Of a DNA stretch of 64,000 nucleotides, positions 54,071 to 61,688 are shown in pieces. The position numbers and the translations under genes are program-made. The notes under the pieces were generated by a model that was not told the DNA's origin, searched no databases, and saw nothing but the letters and a program-made list of their open reading frames with translations. The stretch's first letter is position 1. Each line of letters starts with the position of its first letter. This DNA is from Sphingomonas glacialis (GTDB lineage: Bacteria > Pseudomonadota > Alphaproteobacteria > Sphingomonadales > Sphingomonadaceae): assembly GCF_006439055.1 (NCBI RefSeq), contig NZ_RCZC01000001.1, forward strand, positions 372,001 to 436,000. Direction: 5' to 3'.

Positions 54071-54125
54071 GACAGCAAACTGAGCCCCCTCCAGTCCAGA
54101 AGAGGGCTCTAGCTTTTGCGATAGA

Positions 54126-54416
54126 TCAGCAGCCGCGACGGTGGCGGGTGTGTGTCTTGTCGAGATGACGGCCAAGCAGGCCGCCGCCGACCCCGCCGGC
54201 AACTGTGCCTAGGACGCCGCCCCCGAGCGCATTGCCGATCAGTGCGCCGCCGACACCGCCCGCAATCGTTCCAACAGCGCCGTTCCCGCCGCCACAGCGA
54301 TGTCGATAATTGCTGTGGCCGTGATAAGTGCGATGACGCGCGACCGCAGCGGTCGGCATCATAGCTGGAACGGCGACCATGGCCATCATGGCGGCCAGTG
54401 CAAACTTGCTCTTCAT
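54126..54416 (-). CDS. Glycine-zipper 2TM domain protein
   Basis: Secreted or membrane protein of 96 residues: signal peptide (about 1-26), a His/Arg-rich segment, then two glycine-zipper helices (GAVGTIAGGVGGALIGNAL and VLGTVAGGVGGGLLGRHL) typical of the 2TM domain. It probably inserts in the outer membrane or periplasm; related proteins are often stress-induced. Confidence 0.85.
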   Translation of the reverse strand: MKSKFALAAMMAMVAVPAMMPTAAVARHRTYHGHSNYRHRCGGGNGAVGTIAGGVGGALIGNALGGGVLGTVAGGVGGGLLGRHLDKTHTRHRRGC

Positions 54417-54641
54417 TGCATTCTCCTCGGGACGGTCGAGAACGTCGGAACGGACGGCTCGGTCCTACGGCCTGTCTTAGGTGCTGGCGGTGAACGGCGC
54501 TCGAACTGAATTGGCAGCTTCCCTTCAGGCTACCATCGATACCATCTAGCGCGCTCTGCGGATCGCGGATCGATCCTCCTTCGGCACCTAAAGAATGCCG
54601 AATGGAGCCAGTGAGGCGCGCTGCTGTTCCATTCGGAGAGT

Positions 54642-55070
54642 CTATCCGTTCGCTACCAATGGGCCGAATACCGTACGCACATCGTCGGGAGCATGTCGGA
54701 GGAAGCGGGCCACCTGTTCGCGCAAAACCGCACCGTCGCGATCAGACGTTAAACTGCCCATCGCCCAATCGCTGAACGCCTTCTTGCCGTCGATTTGATC
54801 ACTCAGAATGCGCACATCCCGGTGCCTGGGATCGGCAGCAATCCGCGTCAGCAACAGGGTGACGGTTTCAGGGTTCCCCTCCAAAACCTGAATATAGCTG
54901 AGCCCGTCGGTCCACAGGAAACCGGAAACGCCGTCCAGGCCGTTATTGGCTCGCGATACTCGCAAGATCTCAACGCGATCCTCTTTGCGATCATCACCAA
55001 CCGCCACACTGGAATAGATGACCCGACGAACGCGGCAGTCCCTTGTGGCAGCCTTCAAATGGTTCGTCAT
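54642..55070 (-). CDS. BLUF-domain blue-light photoreceptor
   Basis: Stand-alone BLUF protein of 142 residues that binds FAD and senses blue light. The key Tyr is in RRVIYSSVA near residue 20, Asn in ANNGLDGVSGFLW, and Gln in SYIQVLEG (flavin-interacting pair with Tyr). The C-terminal helical tail (about 95-142) would transmit the signal. The start at 55070 matches the usual length. It lies opposite a DUF6894 gene, and an EAL phosphodiesterase is 3.6 kb away. Confidence 0.9.
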   Translation of the reverse strand: MTNHLKAATRDCRVRRVIYSSVAVGDDRKEDRVEILRVSRANNGLDGVSGFLWTDGLSYIQVLEGNPETVTLLLTRIAADPRHRDVRILSDQIDGKKAFSDWAMGSLTSDRDGAVLREQVARFLRHAPDDVRTVFGPLVANG

Positions 55071-55311
55071 TAATTCTCCCAATGCGTTTCATCGACAACG
55101 CGTTTAAGGATCGCCTGCATATCGTTCGGACGTCGATCAACGCCGCTTTCGGTAATCTGTTGCCCGGAATGGCGCCAGAATCTCACTTAACGTTTGGGGT
55201 GGCGTTGGTATCCGTTGCTCGACAAGACGTCGAGGCTAATGATCTTGAAGCGAACTTATATACTTGATCCAAATCGTGGATCGTCAAGAGCAGCTCCTGT
55301 ACGAACCAGCC

Positions 55312-55566
55312 ATGCCGATATTCCATATCCACATTATAAACCAGCATTCCGACTGCCCAGATCCGGAAGGCCACGACCTGATTGATCTGGAGGTAGCGAG
55401 AAGGGTTGCCATCGCGGGCGTCCGCGAGTTTCTCGCGCACGAGATTGTGAAAAAGGGGATGCTCGATCTGCGTGGACGTGTGAACATTGAGGATGACGAA
55501 GGGGTGATACTCGCCAGCTTCCCGTTCGACGATGCCATTAATGTGGTGGGTCGCGCCGCCGTTTAG
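55312..55566 (+). CDS. DUF6894-like protein
   Basis: Protein of 84 residues starting at MPIFHIHII, with the family pattern DPEGHDLIDLEVARRVA and a charged C-terminal part. These small proteins are common in alphaproteobacteria, and function is unknown. The start at 55312 matches family length. Confidence 0.8.
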   Translation: MPIFHIHIINQHSDCPDPEGHDLIDLEVARRVAIAGVREFLAHEIVKKGMLDLRGRVNIEDDEGVILASFPFDDAINVVGRAAV

Positions 55567-55726
55567 GCGATGTCCCGGCGCAGTTTGCCCAGCCGATAAC
55601 TTAATCCAGGTGCATCGCGATTATCGCGGACCTTGGCGCAATCTATGTTACTATACCGCTATCACCGGTCCCGATGGCTACCGGTGACTGAGAGTGTTGA
55701 GCTCCCGCCAAGATCGGGAGATTACC

Positions 55727-56458
55727 GTGGAAGATGTCACCTTACAGCGGCTATTGACCAAGCTGAAGAGCCGTAGCCATTTCGAACCAGACGATGAAGC
55801 CGCGCTCATGGCGCTGCCGTTCACGCTCAAAGAGCTCGACCCGAGCGGTTATCTCGTCCGTCAGGGCGAGCGTGCAGAGTTCACCTGCGTGCTGCTCAGC
55901 GGCTTCGCCTATCGTCAGAAGATCGTCGGCGACGGCGGCCGGCAGATCGTCGCGCTGCAGGTTCCGGGGGACGCGGTCGATTTGCAGAACTCGTTACTCA
56001 AGATCGCCGACCACAGCGTGCAGGCGCTGAGCGCGATCACGATGGCGCGCATCCCGCGCAAGGCGCTGCTCGAGATCGCCGCGACGCACCCCAGGATCGC
56101 TCACGCCTTCTGGCTAGACACGCTGGTCGATGGATCTATCGCTTGGGAGTGGATCGCCAATATCGGCCGCCGCGACGCGCTGATGAGGCTCGCACATCTG
56201 CTGTGCGAAATCGCGCTGCGCCTTGAAGTGGTCGGATTTCACGAGGGCGAAGCCCACAAACTACCTATGACACAGGAGCAGATGGGCGACGCCCTCGGTC
56301 TTACGACAGTCCACGTCCACCGGATGATCAAGCAGCTCGAGCGCTCCGGGCTTATCGTGCGCGATAAGCGCACCATCGCTATTCTCGACGAACATAGACT
56401 CCGGGAGGTCGCTGACTTTCAGCGGGCCTATCTGCACCTCAACCTGCTCGACGATTGA
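55727..56458 (+). CDS. Crp/Fnr family transcriptional regulator
   Basis: Regulator of 243 residues. An N-terminal cyclic-nucleotide-binding-like beta roll (YLVRQGERAEFTCVLLSGFAYR) is followed by a dimer helix and a C-terminal HTH (MTQEQMGDALGLTTVHVHRMI). No cysteine cluster for an Fe-S centre is seen, so the effector is unknown. The GTG at 55727 with CGGGAG six bases upstream was preferred over an earlier GTG at 55694. Confidence 0.9.
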   Translation: MEDVTLQRLLTKLKSRSHFEPDDEAALMALPFTLKELDPSGYLVRQGERAEFTCVLLSGFAYRQKIVGDGGRQIVALQVPGDAVDLQNSLLKIADHSVQALSAITMARIPRKALLEIAATHPRIAHAFWLDTLVDGSIAWEWIANIGRRDALMRLAHLLCEIALRLEVVGFHEGEAHKLPMTQEQMGDALGLTTVHVHRMIKQLERSGLIVRDKRTIAILDEHRLREVADFQRAYLHLNLLDD

Positions 56459-56663
56459 CCACATCTGGTCGTACTCCAGATCTGACCGACGGTCTGCTAT
56501 CCGGAACGAGCAGGTGCAGGTCCTGCTCGCGAGCTTTCTGATCATAATCGGCAGCAAGCTCGAGGTGGATACGACGTGCCGCTGGTGACGTCGCGCGCTC
56601 CGCCATTTCCCGCGCCTGCGCTGCACGGTATTCGAAATATCGGCCGTCGGTCGGCTCAGGCAT
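56439..56663 (-). CDS. Hypothetical small protein
   Basis: Protein of 74 residues starting MPEPTDGRYFEYRAAQ. It resembles short helical sphingomonad proteins. Its C-terminus overlaps the convergent Crp/Fnr gene by 20 bases. Function is unknown. Confidence 0.55.
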   Translation of the reverse strand: MPEPTDGRYFEYRAAQAREMAERATSPAARRIHLELAADYDQKAREQDLHLLVPDSRPSVRSGVRPDVVNRRAG

Positions 56664-56902
56664 GACGGTCTCCACGCTAAGCGGGGGGGCTTTCCAGATG
56701 CTCTCGGTCACCGACTCGAATGTCGCTCGGCGATAGCACAGCATAACATCCAGGACGCCGCAGCAGACCGGATAGTTGCGTAATGCACGTTGTATTGCTT
56801 GCAACTAACTTGGATCATGTCAGTTTAGCCTGCATCGTTGAAACGTCATAAGCGTCAACGGCTGCGAGAGATCGTGCTCCCGCTGAAAAAGCGGGACCCC
56901 TC

Positions 56903-57265
56903 ATGCCAAAAATTTCCATCCTGATTGTCGAGGACGAAAGCCTGATCGCATTGGGCTTGGCGATGGCCGTCGAGGACTTGGGCTCCGACGTCGTGGGCCC
57001 CGTCGCAACCGTGGCAGACGCGCTGGCGCTGCTCGCCGTCGGCGGCATCGATGCAGCGGTCATCGATGCGAACCTTCTGGATGGTTTAGTTACGCCGGTT
57101 GCGATGCTGCTTACCGAACAGGGGGTGCCATTTGTTGTGCACAGCGCAACCGGACTCCCTGGCGAACTCGCGTCAGCCCTAGCGCAAGCACCGCTGGTGA
57201 TGAAGCCAGCGCGGCCAGAGCATGTTGTTGGGAAACTGATCCACTCGCTTAGACACGGCAACTAG
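56903..57265 (+). CDS. Single-domain response regulator receiver
   Basis: REC domain of 120 residues without an output domain. Conserved acidic residues are Glu10/Asp11, the phospho-acceptor is Asp55 in AAVIDANLLDG, and Lys is in PLVMKPARP. The Tyr/Thr switch region has HSATG. It may be a CheY-like or FixJ-independent relay partner. No histidine kinase is nearby. Confidence 0.9.
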   Translation: MPKISILIVEDESLIALGLAMAVEDLGSDVVGPVATVADALALLAVGGIDAAVIDANLLDGLVTPVAMLLTEQGVPFVVHSATGLPGELASALAQAPLVMKPARPEHVVGKLIHSLRHGN

Positions 57266-57339
57266 ATCCGTAAAAACGTCCTGTCTGGACCCATGCCCGT
57301 CCGATCGATAATGTACGATCTGATAGCAAAGGGTTGACC

Positions 57340-57630
57340 ATGACTCGTCCTTTCGAATTCCAGCCTCGCACGGCCGAGGAGAAAGCTGAACACGCGCTGC
57401 GCATGGCAGGGATCGAGCCCTATGGATCGCCGCGGAAGGTTTGGGTCGAAGACGGTCATGTGCTCGTCGAGAGTTATGACGGCAAGATTGTTAGTATGAC
57501 GCCGGAAGTGGCAATCGACCTGGGCCGCACGATCAGCGAGGCCGGCACCGAATCGTTGATCAACAAGGTTCTTGAAAAGTCTGCCGAGGCTGAAGCTGAC
57601 GTCTCGGTTCAATCGGATCGAGAGCCATGA
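57340..57630 (+). CDS. Hypothetical protein sharing C-terminal tail with 59692 gene
   Basis: Protein of 96 residues starting MTRPFEFQPR. It ends AEAEADVSVQSDREP. The protein encoded at 59692-59943 ends AEAEADVSVQPHREH, so the two share a family tail while their other parts differ. An AAAGGG site precedes the ATG. No function recognised. Confidence 0.65.
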   Translation: MTRPFEFQPRTAEEKAEHALRMAGIEPYGSPRKVWVEDGHVLVESYDGKIVSMTPEVAIDLGRTISEAGTESLINKVLEKSAEAEADVSVQSDREP

Positions 57631-57881
57631 TCCGACCAGGCAGCGAGCGCCACGTGCAAAGGTGCGGAAGTACGCTTGACCGCTGGAGGCCTGCAAGCAT
57701 CGGATAATCGCGTAGTCGAGCCGCACTTCGACTAGGATCGTGATGCCTCTATCTGCCGGTCAGATGATCGAGAAACCGGCGGTCGCTAACCCGCCGCTCA
57801 TGGCGAGGCACGATCCTCTGAGTATTTTTAAGATCTCGTTCAAGGTGGCAACTTAGCGACCTGGGCGACGTTGACCATTTT

Positions 57882-58586
57882 ATGAATCCGACTTTCCATA
57901 GCTTCGACAATGGACAGGTCGGAAATTCCGGCACCCCGACAAGTGAGACTCTTGATCGCGTCGTCGTGCTTGGCGAGACCGCCGGGTTTTCGGTGGCTGA
58001 TGGCGTCCCGCCGCTGAGCCCTCAGCAGATTCTAACGCTGGCGCTTATCCGCACCGGCCAGGAAGATCGGGAGGCTTTTCGCGAACTGTACGGGCTCACG
58101 TGTTCGAAACTATTCGGCATTTGCTTCCGCGTCTGTCGCAGTCAGGGCGCCGCTGAGGACATGCTCCATGACGTATACTTGAAGATCTGGAATCGGGCCG
58201 GCGCTTTCGATCCTGGCCGTGGCAGTGCGATTGCGTGGATGTCGACACTTGCGCGAAACCGTTGCATCGACTGGGTCCGTGCTGAATACGTCCGCCGATC
58301 GGAGCCCATCGAGGGCGCTTGGGAAATTGCAGATCCGCTGCCGCTCATCAGCGAGACAATGCTAGAAGGTGAAGCCAGTGCGGGCCTGCTGGCGTGCCTG
58401 GCAACGCTTAAGATATGCGAGCGCGATGCTATCTATGGCGCCTTTTTTGGCGGCCTGACGCATGCAGAGATGGCTGCGACGCACGACGTGCCGGTTAGCA
58501 CGATGAAGAGCTGGGTTCGCCGCGGGCTCCTGAAACTTCGCCAGTCAATTGATGACGCGGGACTCGACCTGCACCCGCTAAACTGA
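57882..58586 (+). CDS. ECF-type sigma-70 family factor
   Basis: Alternative sigma factor of 234 residues with an N-terminal extension of about 45. Region 2 is FRELYGLTCSKLFGICFRVC, with YLKIWNRA and the promoter-melting helix IAWMSTLARNRCIDWVR; region 4 is LTHAEMAATHDVPVSTMKSWVRRGL. An anti-sigma gene is not adjacent, unlike many ECF factors. Its regulon is unknown. Confidence 0.9.
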   Translation: MNPTFHSFDNGQVGNSGTPTSETLDRVVVLGETAGFSVADGVPPLSPQQILTLALIRTGQEDREAFRELYGLTCSKLFGICFRVCRSQGAAEDMLHDVYLKIWNRAGAFDPGRGSAIAWMSTLARNRCIDWVRAEYVRRSEPIEGAWEIADPLPLISETMLEGEASAGLLACLATLKICERDAIYGAFFGGLTHAEMAATHDVPVSTMKSWVRRGLLKLRQSIDDAGLDLHPLN

Positions 58587-58699
58587 CGGGCCGACCGCGA
58601 AACGCGCGCCAGCCTGCAACATCGGAAGGCCAATTGCCTTCTCCAAGATTCACGAGCTCTTAGCATTCATCGAGTAGCCCTCAGGTTGGAGAAACGAGC

Positions 58700-59467
58700 A
58701 TGCAGGGCGGATGCCAAGGCTGTAAATCAGATAGCCATCAGTTCGACATTGCGATGGCGTTCCAGCCGATCGTCGATGTCGAGACAGGCCACGTCTTCGC
58801 GTTCGAAGCGCTGGTGCGCGGAAGCAACGGCGAAGGTGCGGCCCACTTGCTTGCGGGCGTTACAAGCGAAAACCGATATGCGTTCGATCAGCGTTGCCGG
58901 GTGGCTGCGATAGAAGGCGCCGTCGCTGCGGGTATCCTCGACACCGGTGCCAAGCTCTCCATTAACTTCCTGCCAAACGCCGTGTACTCGCCAGCTGCCT
59001 GCATCCAGTTGACCCTTAAGACAGCGCGCGCGACAGGCTTGCCGATCGATCGATTGATCTTCGAGTTCACCGAGAATGAGGAAATGATCGACACCGATCA
59101 CGTGAAGAACATCGTGGAGACCTACCGGAAGATGGGGTTCGGCACTGCGATCGACGACTTCGGCGCGGGACACGCCGGGCTTGGGCTCCTCGCGAAATTT
59201 CAAACCGACTATATCAAGCTCGACATGGAGCTCGTTCGAGGGATTGAAGCGAGTCTGCCACGCAGAATGATTGTCGAGGGTGTGATCCGCATAGCTCACT
59301 CGCTGGGCATCGTGATTATTGCCGAGGGCATCGAAACTATCGCCGAATACGACATCCTGCGTGCGATGGGGGTCCGCTATATCCAAGGTTATCTGCTCGC
59401 CCGCCCCGGGTTCAAGTGCTTGCCTGGGGTTAATTTGCCAGGTCGGAGCTTCGCTGCGTTCGCATGA
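58700..59467 (+). CDS. EAL-domain cyclic-di-GMP phosphodiesterase
   Basis: Single-domain protein of 255 residues that would hydrolyse c-di-GMP. All main motifs are present: FEALVRG (EAL), INFLPNA, FEFTENE, IDDFGAGHAGL with the catalytic Asp pair, YIKLDMELVRG, AEGIET and QGYLLARP. No GGDEF or sensor domain is attached. A BLUF photoreceptor lies 3.6 kb away, so light control through a partner is possible but unproven. Confidence 0.93.
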   Translation: MQGGCQGCKSDSHQFDIAMAFQPIVDVETGHVFAFEALVRGSNGEGAAHLLAGVTSENRYAFDQRCRVAAIEGAVAAGILDTGAKLSINFLPNAVYSPAACIQLTLKTARATGLPIDRLIFEFTENEEMIDTDHVKNIVETYRKMGFGTAIDDFGAGHAGLGLLAKFQTDYIKLDMELVRGIEASLPRRMIVEGVIRIAHSLGIVIIAEGIETIAEYDILRAMGVRYIQGYLLARPGFKCLPGVNLPGRSFAAFA

Positions 59468-59536
59468 TGGGATCCATCTGCTGTTAACCGTGTCGACCGG
59501 GTGCACGCCTTGCGGCGCCCAACGACTCCAAGCCGG

Positions 59537-59695
59537 ATGGATGAATTCGGACTTGCCCCAGATCCGCACGGCCGAATGATACTCTTCGCCGCGGAAGCCG
59601 ACGAAGTGGAGGGCAGGCTTGCCCGGCACTCGCAATCCAGCCTGCCCGACCTTATTTCTTACTTGGTAATGTGCTTATTTCGTGCGGGTGGATGA
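59537..59695 (+). CDS. Small hypothetical protein coupled to 59692 gene
   Basis: Product of 52 residues (MDEFGLAPDPHGRMILF...). Its stop overlaps the start of the next gene as ATGA, which suggests translational coupling. No strong ribosome site is seen, and no family is recognised. Confidence 0.4.
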   Translation: MDEFGLAPDPHGRMILFAAEADEVEGRLARHSQSSLPDLISYLVMCLFRAGG

Positions 59696-59943
59696 TGGCT
59701 TTTAAGACAAATCGCGAGAGTGCCGATGCTGCCAAGATCGCAGCGGATGAAGCGACGCTGCCAAATGTTCGAGACCGCGAGCTTCGATCCTTTAATGCTT
59801 ATGCGGCGCTTGCTGCTCGTGATGAGCGTAGCGCGGCCAAGGCCAAGGATCGGGAAGCCCAAGAATCCGCCGACCGCGCAGACGTAGGTGAAATCGCTGA
59901 GGCGGAAGCGGACGTCTCAGTTCAGCCGCATAGAGAGCATTAA
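59692..59943 (+). CDS. Hypothetical protein with shared acidic tail
   Basis: Protein of 83 residues, largely helical and alanine-rich (ARDERSAAKAKDREAQ), ending AEAEADVSVQPHREH like the protein at 57340-57630. Function unknown. It overlaps the small preceding gene by four bases. Confidence 0.55.
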   Translation: MMAFKTNRESADAAKIAADEATLPNVRDRELRSFNAYAALAARDERSAAKAKDREAQESADRADVGEIAEAEADVSVQPHREH

Positions 59944-59989
59944 TCCACCCGGCCGCCGAACGCCAAATGGTACCGCTCCAGCTCGGGTG

Positions 59990-60382
59990 TCATCGGCATT
60001 CTCCCATGTGATAGCGGACCCAATACTTGTCCCATCGAACGGCGGCGCCCGCGGCGAGGATCGCGCATGATAGCGATCGTCCATCCTGCAGCGTGCAGCG
60101 CGCAACGACACGCGAGTAACTCGTACCCATAGGCTGGCAGGTCATCGCCTGGTGCAGCGTCAGGCGCTCGACGACGACGCGGCTGCGCTCCGCAGCGACG
60201 TTCGAACAGGCGTATTCGGCGCGCCCCTCGCGGCAGGGCACTGTGTTTTTGAGATCCGGCGCCTGAATGCCCGCAACGCGAATCTTGGTGCCGTTCGAGC
60301 ACCAGATCGGGCCGTCGCCATCATGAACGCGCGTGACCGTGCAGGAAAATATTGCGGGCGGCGGAGCGATGAGCGAAAGCAT
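59990..60382 (-). CDS. Thermonuclease (SNase)-like protein
   Basis: Nuclease-fold protein of about 130 residues. The pattern is FSCTVTRVHDGDGPIWC, then GTKIRVAGIQAPDLKN with the Arg and an Asp in place of the usual catalytic Glu, then a cysteine-rich middle (PCREGRAEYAC). No clear signal peptide remains; a weak hydrophobic start is present. Activity is uncertain because of the substituted catalytic residue. Confidence 0.7.
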   Translation of the reverse strand: MLSLIAPPPAIFSCTVTRVHDGDGPIWCSNGTKIRVAGIQAPDLKNTVPCREGRAEYACSNVAAERSRVVVERLTLHQAMTCQPMGTSYSRVVARCTLQDGRSLSCAILAAGAAVRWDKYWVRYHMGECR

Positions 60383-60435
60383 TCCCTCGCCTGCCACCCC
60401 GCTGCGCCGCCGTCACCAGCGAAGGTCGCCGGCCC

Positions 60436-61065
60436 TTATTTTGAGGTTGAGGCTGCGGCCTTCAGAAGCACCGGGCTCGCCGGCACTGTGGCCGGGACCA
60501 CCATTGGCGCGGTTGCCTGGGCGAAAGTCAAAGGAACGTCTTCGGCGATAAATCCCTTCACTGGCGCACCCAATGGAACGCTCGCGCTTGTGCCTGTCGT
60601 GAAAAATCCAACAACTGGCACGAAAGCGACAGCAGCGACAACGCCGGCAGTTCCTGTGACGCCCTTGTCGTCGAAGGTCCCGGATAGCCGAATTTGCCGG
60701 CCGTTCACTCGCACATATAGGATGCTTGCGGTCAGATGGCCTGATTTACCCCACATGCCCTTGTTTCGAACCTCGGTGACTTCGCCGGTCGCCGGGCTGC
60801 CTGCCGGAATTACCACCTGATTGTTGACGGTCACCGCTTCCGCCACTTCCATCTGGAAATGATACCCGACACGCAGCGTCTTACCTTTCGTGCTTAGCGG
60901 CTCGGACAGCTTGAGCTGCACCTCGGTGCCTGTCCTGAGCGTGTTATCGGGCGCGACCCCGACTTGCATCGTTGGCGTATTCGCAGGAGCCGGCGCGACC
61001 TGCGCTGCACACGGCGCACACGTGAAAAGAACTGCGCTCGAAAGCGCGCAATAAAACCGATTCAT
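60436..61065 (-). CDS. Secreted hypothetical protein
   Basis: Protein of 209 residues with a signal peptide (about 1-22, ending APCAAQ). The mature part has a TGTEVQLKLSEPLSTKGKTLRVG segment and a hydrophobic stretch (VTGTAGVVAAVAFVPVVGFF). A polyproline/alanine-rich C-terminus closes it. Probably a periplasmic or outer-membrane-associated protein; no enzymatic motif is seen. Confidence 0.7.
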   Translation of the reverse strand: MNRFYCALSSAVLFTCAPCAAQVAPAPANTPTMQVGVAPDNTLRTGTEVQLKLSEPLSTKGKTLRVGYHFQMEVAEAVTVNNQVVIPAGSPATGEVTEVRNKGMWGKSGHLTASILYVRVNGRQIRLSGTFDDKGVTGTAGVVAAVAFVPVVGFFTTGTSASVPLGAPVKGFIAEDVPLTFAQATAPMVVPATVPASPVLLKAAASTSK

Positions 61066-61252
61066 GACATCCCCCGTGAAACTCGGCTTTCCCAAACCGA
61101 TCGTCGCAAAGTGATTGATTCGGCGTACAAGTCAATCGGAGCGCACCACAATCGAACATAGTGCCGCCTTTCCAATATGCGGCGAGGCGAACGCTCTTGA
61201 CCAGGGCCTACCTCGAAACCAGTGTAGGCTTGAGTTAGCGAATGGATGAGCA

Positions 61253-61582
61253 ATGCTTCCTGCGATCCTCTTTTTTGCAACGTCGGCTGTATCTTCATCG
61301 CCCGGGTTTTGGGCGAGCACGGCGTCGACTGAGATGCTGGCTACCATATGCGCGGAGGCCCACGACGAGGCCCGCCGAGCTGATTTTTGCACTGGCTACG
61401 TTTTGGCGACCTACGACACCTTGGCGATCAATGGGTTCATCTGTCCGAACCCGAATTCGTCAACTGACCAGGTCATGGCCTTGGCCCGGCGGCGGCTGGC
61501 CGATCACCCCGAAGACTGGGATAAGCAGCCCAGCTACGTGTTGTCTGCCACTTTCAAAAAGGTGTTCCCGTGCAAGCGCTGA
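61253..61582 (+). CDS. Rap1a/Tai-like immunity protein
   Basis: Secreted protein of 109 residues with a signal peptide (about 1-20). The mature domain has FCTGYVLATYDTLAINGFICP, a STDQVMALARRRLADHPE segment and a closing KVFPC, which match the Rap1a/Tai immunity domain. Such proteins block amidase effectors of type VI secretion in the periplasm. No cognate effector gene is adjacent, so it may serve as an orphan immunity factor. Confidence 0.78.
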   Translation: MLPAILFFATSAVSSSPGFWASTASTEMLATICAEAHDEARRADFCTGYVLATYDTLAINGFICPNPNSSTDQVMALARRRLADHPEDWDKQPSYVLSATFKKVFPCKR

Positions 61583-61688
61583 ATGCTACCCGGCATTATA
61601 TCGAAGCCGGGACGCTTCGCTGATTAGCCCGGTGCGTTCTTGGGCCAAGGCGCTGGCGCTGGGCCTACTTTTGTCATGCGTGCCGCTG

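Noticed and set aside
53797..54078. 94-codon minus-strand frame opposite the small Cys-rich ORF
   Set aside because: No ribosome site or domain pattern; the plus-strand frame is slightly better supported, though still weak.
57262..57726. 154-codon minus-strand frame across the small gene at 57340
   Set aside because: The opposite strand has a better start, ribosome site and a tail shared with another protein; this frame looks like its shadow.
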